From: Alligator mississippiensis
Taxonomy: Eukaryota > Chordata > Crocodylia > Alligatoridae
Length of the DNA: 64,000 nt
Assembly (NCBI RefSeq): GCF_030867095.1
Contig: NC_081837.1
Span: 17,006,501-17,070,500 of the forward strand
Direction: 5' to 3'
Shown here in pieces: positions 57,212-64,000 of this stretch. The notes beneath the pieces were generated by a model that made no database searches, was not told the DNA's origin, and was given only the letters and a program-made list of their open reading frames with translations. Position 1 is the first letter of the stretch. Each line of letters starts with the position of its first letter. Made by a program: the position numbers and the translations under genes.

Positions 57212-57920
57212 CTGGAGTGGAGCAAGAGGGAGAGTCAGGGATGCCATTGCCTCACTGTGAGCTCATGGAAGGGAACACACTACCGCTGATGCCACCTCCA
57301 TGCTGCCTCTGTGCCCTGCTCTTCCCACCATGCTTCTTACAGTTCCTCACATCCAGGACTACCTCCCTGGGCTGAGGCCCTCGCAGGCCCCTGGATGGGG
57401 TTTCCAATAGAGCAGTCAAGGGCAGATGTATTTCCTATAGGAAATGAATGCGAGGTTAAGTCACACAGATAGCACTGGGCACAAGCTATGGATATACAGG
57501 GTGCCTGAATCTCCATGTCTGGACATCTACTCTCCACTTTCCTTGCATGGCAGCACTCAGTCTGACTAGTGAGGACAGCACACTACTGCTCAGTTGCATT
57601 CACTGGCCTTGTCTGTGTAGAGACCAGGCCTCAGAGGGTTCCCTGGCCTGCAGAAGGACACATAGTGCTACCCCTGTGGAGGACAGCACTACTCCACTGG
57701 CCAGCAGGTAGAGAGGAGAGCCACAGTATTAGCTTCTCCTACTCTGTACCTCACCGCACCCTCTTTGGGGCACCATGGTCTGCAACAGGGTGACTGAAGC
57801 ATGGGGCTCATACTCTCATTGGTTCAGTGTCACCCAGCCCTGGCATGGACTCAGCAAAGTGAGCAGTCCCCTTTTCACCCTATACCCTGAGAAGGGTCAG
57901 ATAAGACAAGCCTTGCTTCA

Positions 57921-57952
57921 TCCCTCCCTCCCTCCCTCCCTCCCTCCCTCCC
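57921..57952 (+). repeat. (TCCC)8 tetranucleotide repeat
   Basis: Eight perfect TCCC units; G-rich (GGGA)8 in the SRRM3 sense. Confidence 0.95.
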
Positions 57953-59149
57953 AAAAGCTTCATTTCCTGAGACAGGGAATTCATGCTGTAGACCTGTGTT
58001 ACTGGAAATGGACTGAACCTTGGCATGCTCCAGGGGCCTGAGCGGCATCACAGGGTGCATAAGAAGTGCATTCACGCTGGTGGCAGACAAGGTTCTTTGG
58101 GTGGGACAGTTTCTGGGGTCACTGTCCCTGGGGAAAATTACAGCAGTCCCTGGGCTGGGGCTTTGTTTGCTTGGGCCAGCTCTGGGATGGGCAGAGGCAA
58201 GGTGTCACAAAGCCACCTTTATCCCTGCTGTCCTCCTGAAGCTAGGCCCCGGGGTGAGAAAGTCAACAGTTAGCAGACCAAATCCTGGCTTCCCTATTCA
58301 GTTCAAACATCCACTGCAGCCTTTTGGAGTTTGCCCGAACAAGAGCCACAGGGCACAGATCTTTAGCTTTGGAAGAGAAACATTCGGGCTAAGGTTTCTC
58401 TGGCTGCCTCGGGCTCCTGGTTTGCACCCTATTGAGTGGGGAGCTGTGACTCCAAACCCCACCATCACCTTAACTTCAGGGGCTGACTCCCCTGCACACC
58501 CAGGCCACTCCCTCTTCCCTCCTGTCACAAGCCTCTTCCTTGTCCCCACATTGCATCTACAACCCAAGCAGGCTCAAGCTCTGCACGGATGGCACATGCT
58601 GACTCAGGCTGCTGGAGGCTTATTGACAAGAGACACTAATCACTTGGTGCTAGTGTCTGAAAACGGCTGGAGTGTCTTGCTGCAAACAACCACCCAGGGG
58701 ACAGAGAGAAGCTGCCTAGCGTGGGCTGAGGACTTTTGAGAGAAAAATCAGCCTGAATTTAGAATGGGATGGTGCCAAATTCAAGGCATACTTAAAAAGC
58801 AAAGCAACCCCAAGCTTGTTATGGGTCAGGCTCATAAAGGGACCAGAAAGCCTCATCATTATTAGAAGAAATTTGTTCTCTTGCCAACTGTTGGTCCATT
58901 TAAGCAGCCGAGTCCATTTCCCTGCTTGATGTTTTGCCCCAGGTGGCCTATCCTGTTTGTTTATGGCTATTGCAGTGTTTTATACCACACTCAGCATTGC
59001 CTCCTCTGCCCTACCTGGCCACAGCGCATATTAGTCTGTGCTCTGCAGGCAGTGGGAACCACACTGCTTGTGTATTTAACTTAAGGACAGAGAAGACTGG
59101 CTCTTAAACAGGCCTTGGTTGCAAAGCACTTCACAATGCAGGAAAAGTG

Positions 59150-59255
59150 TCATTCTCCACATGTTGCAGTCAGGAAACAAGAGGTATTTAGAGGAGAAAC
59201 AACTTGTTCAAGGTCACCCAGTGACCAAACAGAACAAGCATCCTGATCTCAGCAG
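59150..59255 (-). mobile_element. MIR-like SINE fragment (reverse)
   Basis: The plus strand reads GTTCAAGGTCACCCAGTGAC with CATGTTGCAGTCAGGAAAC before it, the reverse complement of the MIR core. Diverged and incomplete. Confidence 0.55.
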
Positions 59256-61014
59256 CCTGCTCTATGTGCAAACATAACCAAATTATCTCTCCGGGACTCC
59301 ATTTTCTCTCCCATCCTTTGTTTTGTCCACTTATATTGTGAACTCACTGGGGCATGGACTATGCCTTACCAAGTGTTTGTGCAACATCTAGCCCAATGGT
59401 GTGTAGGGTCTGTATAGGACACTGGTCTCTCGTCCCCCAAGCCAGTGTCCTGCTGCTTGCTCAGGGGACTCTCTCAGGAGACTTGCTGCCTGTGTGGTGA
59501 TCTCTTTCAAATGGAAGGTGAATGCAGCCCCAACAGTATTTGTAAGCACAGTTGAGGAGGGGATGGACAGGTTACCCAAAAGGGTTCTTCTTGCCTAGAG
59601 AGGAGTGGAGTGAGTGAGAAGGGAATAGTGAACCTTATTCAGACACCTGCATGCTGCCTGTGAGGAAGCACCAACCCACTAGCAAAGACATCAAAGGAGC
59701 AGGTCCCGGACCAGAGGTGATAGCCAGCAATAGGTGAGTAGAGAAATGGCCTGTTCCTGCCAAGAGGCTCCTGAAAACGAGGGAGAATCACCCCATAAAT
59801 ACCAAAGCCAGGACCACAGTGTGACTCTTCATCAATAGGGGAAAAAACAAGGCCTGGGTTGATAGCCAAGGCAAAATGAAAGGGATAAACTGGCCAGACT
59901 GGACCCCCATTTCATTCAGCCCTCAATGCCTGAACCATTCCTGAAAGGCTGTAGTGTGATGATGCTGTCTCCTCCTAATGCCAGCACCTCATGCTGCTAG
60001 TGCAGCTTCTAATGAGACCTCAGACTGCCATGTAATGCCTCAGAGCTGCCGCCACCTTAGCTCCTGGAGGCAGGGGGCTGGCTCGCTTTTTAGCTCCAGA
60101 GCAAAGGGCAGCAGGATATGGCACCATGGTCAAGACCCACTGAAGTCCATAGGAGTGGGGACATTACTGCATTATAACAACTAGAGAGAGTATATTATCA
60201 TCCTCATATTAAAAGTGTGGAACCAAGACTTGCCCAAGGTCTCTGGTAAGGTCATTTCTGAGTCAACCCCTTCCTCATGAAGTTCATTCACCCTGGAGGC
60301 AGGTCCTGCTGAGTGGGGAGGTCTTCTGGTTTGCTACCCGAGGAGATTCCACTTCTCTCAGGAGGTGCCAAGGGACCTTTCACCCCAGGCACAGGCTGAG
60401 GCATTCCCAGTATAAAATCCCATCCTTGGGATGGTTTAACCTTGAGGGAGAGGCAGGCAAGCCTACTGGAAAAGCCCCAGCTCCCCCTTTTCTCCTCACC
60501 CCTGCACCCCATTCCCCCTTCCTCTCTTCACTCCTTCTCCACAGAGTCAAGTGCCACATCTCCCATTGCTGCTGCCTCCAGGCACTGTCTGCTGCTGTCT
60601 CAATGAGGCAAGCAGCAATGCATAGGTAACCTTGCAGCAATCCTAGACACACTGTCCAGATTGTTTATTTTACATCATCTCCTCAATTATTCTCTGAGCA
60701 AGTGACAAATGGAAAAGCAATTTCCCTCTCCCGCTCTCCAAGCTGGGGACACACAGCCTTTCTGCAGGGCAAGTTTAATGGGAGTGTGTGACTCAACTAC
60801 AGTCCATCATCCCTGGAGTTGTCTGTGCTCAGCAGCACCTCAGGGATTGGAGGCAGAAATCGTGAGCCATAGAGCTGGGTGGGAACTAGAATTTTTAGTT
60901 TGTGGGAAAATTAAATTTGTTTCCAATCAAAAACAAGGTATGCTTGAATTTTCCCATAGAGTGAAATTCTAAGGTGGGGAAAACTTTTAGCTTTCACTGA
61001 AATCAGGAGGGTAG

Positions 61015-61222
61015 TAAAGATAGGAGGGTAGTAAAATACTGGAACAGGCTACCCAGAGAGGTTGTGGAGTCTCCATCCTTGGAGGTTTTTAAGACCTCGC
61101 TAGACAAGCCTTGTCTGAAATGATCTAGTTGGGGATGGCTCTCCTTGGAGCAGGGGGTTGGACTAGATGGCCGCCTGAGGTCCCTCCAACCCTCGTTTTC
61201 TATGATTCTAAAATTCTATGAA
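61015..61222 (+). mobile_element. CR1 LINE 3' tail (truncated), plus strand
   Basis: Clear CR1 3'-end wording: CTGGAACAGGCTACCCAGAG, GGTTGTGGAGTCTCCATCCT, TTGGACTAGATGGCCGCCTG and AGGTCCCTCCAACCC, ending in TCTATGATTCTA/ATTCTATG. This is the typical CR1 3' microsatellite tail of archosaurs and turtles. It is a 5'-truncated copy of about 200 bp and a different CR1 subfamily from the one at 555-860. Confidence 0.9.
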
Positions 61223-62837
61223 ACATTTTGTTTCTGTCATTGTAAAATGCCTCATTTTCATTTTGACATTTAATTTGTTCATATTTTTTATAGTGTAAAA
61301 TAGAAACAATTCTGAACGCTGTTTTACAACACAAAATCAAAACATTCATTCTGCAGGTATCCACATGGAATATTCTGACCCTAGTGAAATGCATTCCTCA
61401 TTTTTTTCCCCCCAAACAAGTTTGGTTTGGGCTTATCTGTTTTTTGTTGGGACCTTGTCTCACCTTTTCTTTCTCTCCCTCTCTCTCTCTACTTATCTGC
61501 CTTTTGGCTTTGATACTGACACATTTCTCTTTTCACGAGCTCAGTTTTTCTAGCCCAAAAAAAAATAGTGAGAAATTTTCAGACCTGCTGTAGTTAATGC
61601 TCTGCTCAATCTGGAAGAGGGAGCTTCTGCCCTCCACAAAGCAACAAGAAGGTCACATAACACAATGCTCTAGTTGAGAGATGTAGAATTCAAAGAGCCT
61701 ATGACTGTACCAACACCTGGATTCAAAGGTTTTGAGAGTCACCATCTGTACCAGTCACATGCTTCATTCTGGTCTTCTCCCGTTCAGAGCACATGCCGTA
61801 TCTGTGGGCTCCAAAGGTACCAGCCCAGCAGCCCTGGAAGCTGGAATTCTTAACATCCACAGACAGTCAACGGCCATCCCTGCCAGGTCACAGGTATGAA
61901 CTGAAATAGCTGATTATGGAAGGCCGTTCCAATGCCCATTCAAGCCTTGTCCTTTCTGGTGGGGCTGCCAGAAGGGTTCAATCAGTGATTGCCAAGGGGA
62001 CAGTTTCTGAAGTATGGACATTGCTTGGCTTTAACAGGGTAAAGAGATTTCAGAGTGATTGGTTCCTCCTTTTAAGGATGAATTTCATCTGTTAAAAAAT
62101 GGATGATTCAAAGAAGGGCTAAGAATCTAAACCAGCTTGTCACAGTCCTAAAACAAGAGGGCTGTAGGATGAACAAAGACCATCCTGGAAAGCGAGCTGT
62201 CTGCGAGGCAGGTTAGTTGATGACACACCTTCTTTGCTAATGCACTCATGCAGTGGGAGAGGAGGCAGAAAACTCATTCAGTTCCTGCCTTCTGTTAACA
62301 ATGAGCTTTTTGTCTTGCCAGCCTATAATGAAATTTCACCTGTAAATGCTAATTTTCCTGGGATTCATTCCTAAGGGCCAGATGTTGAAGAGTGCAGGGC
62401 ACTAACAGTGAGTGACAGATGCTCAGCAACCTTCCAGGATTTGGCCCTAAGTGTAGAAGTTCTGGTAATTAGGAAATAAATAATTCCTATTCATCTCACT
62501 TCAAAAGCAATGCAGATGTAGAAAGCCGGGGCTCTGAACTTGGAAGGTAGTCGGCAGGGTTTTGAAGAGGAGGGCTGTAACTCACAGACATGAAGGGGGG
62601 TGGGAAGAGGGAGCTGACAGGGAGGTCTGAGTGCAGAGTAGACAAAAGAAGATCTCTATGTTGAGTGCTTGGAGCACAACCCTAGGAGAATGGTGCGCTA
62701 ATCCGGAGGTCAGATTTCACATGCATAAATGGGCATTGGTTTAGTTGGGTGGCTGCTCTCACCTCAGTTTATGAGAGGCTTATTTCAGCTTAGTATTTTG
62801 GTAACTGGTTTAAAGTAAACTGAAAAAGCTACTCAAT

Positions 62838-62900
62838 GAGCATGTCTACATGAGCCATTAACGCACAGCAATAAATTATGGAGCTTATTGTTCCCCAGTT
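62838..62900. repeat. Left end of a possible MITE (GCATGTCTACATG)
   Basis: GAGCATGTCTACATGAGCCATTA resembles the ends of the 31.5-kb and 42.9-kb MITEs. No matching right end was located, so this is a fragment at best. Confidence 0.35.
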
Positions 62901-63772
62901 TATTGCTCTTGGGAAGTTTCTGGGTGTGCAGTTTATATATGCACTGGGGCCACAGTTCATTGAGCTGGGTCACAGCAGCCCCATGAGATGTGCCCAGTGT
63001 GGAGTAAGAGCATTTACAGATTTGCAGGTTTGCTCCAGTTTAAACCTCCAGCATAAGTTAACTAAGGGTTAGGCAAGGTTCCTTGAATTCAAAGCTGACT
63101 GACTTAAGATAAATCAACATTAAACCAAAATAAAATGGCCTTTTGCAGCAGTTTAACCAACTGGTTTAAACTGATATTATTAGTCACACTAATGCAGCTC
63201 TCAGTAGAGAGAAGGCCTGTGCTCTGGTGAGTCACTTAACCTGCTGGCCTCAGTTCTGGGAACTGAATGGATACAACCATTCCTCTACTTCCTGGCACTC
63301 TGGGCTGAATCAGTAGGTGTCTGTGAAGTGTTTGACCGTATCACACGCAATACAAGTGCAACAGACACCCATTCCTCAGCTAATGTCTCTCTGTAACTGA
63401 ATTTGCAGGTACCAAAAATAGAGCTGAGAATCCCTAACCAATTCCTTGTGCGACAGATATTGCTTCCTTTTCGGCTCATAGGGTATCTGTGAGGAGAGCA
63501 GGAATGCTTTTTTAAAAAATCTGGCTGGTCTGGCCAGTTAAGGAATGAATCTCTGATCACCACTACATGATCCTTCCCAGACCCAGTCACACTATGGCTG
63601 GTGTGAGAGTCTTTTCCTCTGCATCTCATCCCATCAAAGACGGTCTCCCTGCCTCTCAGCAGCTTCCCATCGGGGTTTATCTCTCATCTGGAAACCCTCT
63701 CTTTACCGCTCTCCATTTCCTCTTTCTGCTTCTCCGTTATAACTATATTGTCCATTATTATTTTATGATCTA

Positions 63773-63900
63773 AGATCCCAATCCAGCAAAGGCTACTTGA
63801 GTTCTTGCCTAGCTCCATTGAAGTCACTGCTTCATGCCATGGAAGTCCATATGGCTCCTCTGGCATTCAAGTTAAGCACGTGCTCAGCTGGCTCAGGCCC
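63773..63900 (+). repeat. Amniote interspersed repeat fragment
   Basis: GATCCCAATCCAGCAAAGGC, then CCATTGAAGTCACTGC, then AAGTTAAGCACGTGCTCAGC, the same old family as at 24,191 and 25,748. Confidence 0.45.
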
Positions 63901-64000
63901 CAATTCTGTAACTCCAGTGTACAATTCTGTAACTGTCCCCAATCCTGAAAAACATCTCTGGAGTCTCTTGTTATTAGAGAGGTCACCGCAGGCCAGATGG

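Larger units (their letters stand above)
57212..64000 (-). other. SRRM3 intron upstream of the first visible exon (partial)
   Basis: No exon matching the front half of cwf21 (family wording ...ELKCMELQEMMEEQG) could be found on the minus strand, so the preceding exon probably lies beyond 64,000. It contains a (TCCC)8 tract, a CR1 tail, an old reversed MIR-like fragment near 59,150-59,255 and a repeat start near 62,838. It also contains the longest open frame in the window (58,020-58,739 plus, 239 codons), which has no recognisable domain. Confidence 0.65.

Noticed and set aside
1..64000. Possible SRRM4 identity of the gene
   Set aside because: SRRM4 has no cwf21 segment. The exon at 57.1 kb and the SRRM3-type KRKEKNKERKR and LSPKHR motifs support SRRM3.
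1..64000. CRISPR arrays, operons, Shine-Dalgarno sites, rRNA or tRNA genes
   Set aside because: No regular direct repeats with spacers or structural RNA signatures were seen. The window is spliced eukaryotic DNA.

Overview
The window is intron-rich vertebrate nuclear DNA. It holds one recognisable protein-coding gene, on the minus strand: SRRM3 (serine/arginine repetitive matrix 3), the cwf21-bearing paralogue of the neural splicing regulator SRRM4/nSR100. I could place thirteen coding exons from 57,211 down to the stop codon at 9,982. All have canonical AG/GT splice sites, and the frame stays open across all twelve junctions, giving 568 residues plus a stop. The first coding exons (start codon and front half of the cwf21 domain) are not visible and probably lie beyond the right edge. 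The interspersed repeats are CR1 tails, hAT-type and other MITEs with terminal inverted repeats, and MIR-like SINEs. They fit a non-avian sauropsid, most likely a crocodilian or turtle; I lean to crocodilian, but that is inference.

Layout, from right to left along the gene: 57.2-64.0 kb is intron upstream of the first visible exon and carries a CR1 tail. The cwf21 exon (57.1 kb) and an acidic/Cys exon (46.9 kb) are followed by seven small basic or RS-rich exons between 42.2 and 33.2 kb. After an exon at 32.2 kb comes a 15.9-kb intron, then the large RS exons at 16.0-16.3 and 15.2-15.4 kb. The last two exons (14.1 and 10.0-10.2 kb) encode the eMIC (enhancer of microexons) module shared with SRRM4. 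The 3' UTR lies below 9,982 and is strikingly G-rich in the RNA sense. 1-8 kb is intergenic-looking DNA with a CR1 tail and a hAT element. No second gene, tRNA, rRNA or CRISPR was seen.

How the parts fit together: the N-terminal cwf21 half should dock on the spliceosome, the middle is an RS/K-rich low-complexity region, and the C-terminal eMIC should activate neural microexons. Eleven of the twelve junctions are phase 2, and eight of those split an AG|N codon for Arg or Ser. Exons 2-8 are each a multiple of three, so each could be skipped or gained without shifting frame. Points worth a second look are a possible zero-length-exon (recursive) splice site and microexon-like sites inside the long phase-0 intron, G-quadruplex-prone clusters in the 3' UTR, a palindromic repeat pair with a hammerhead-like core, and a nearly identical pair of SINE copies 1.7 kb apart.
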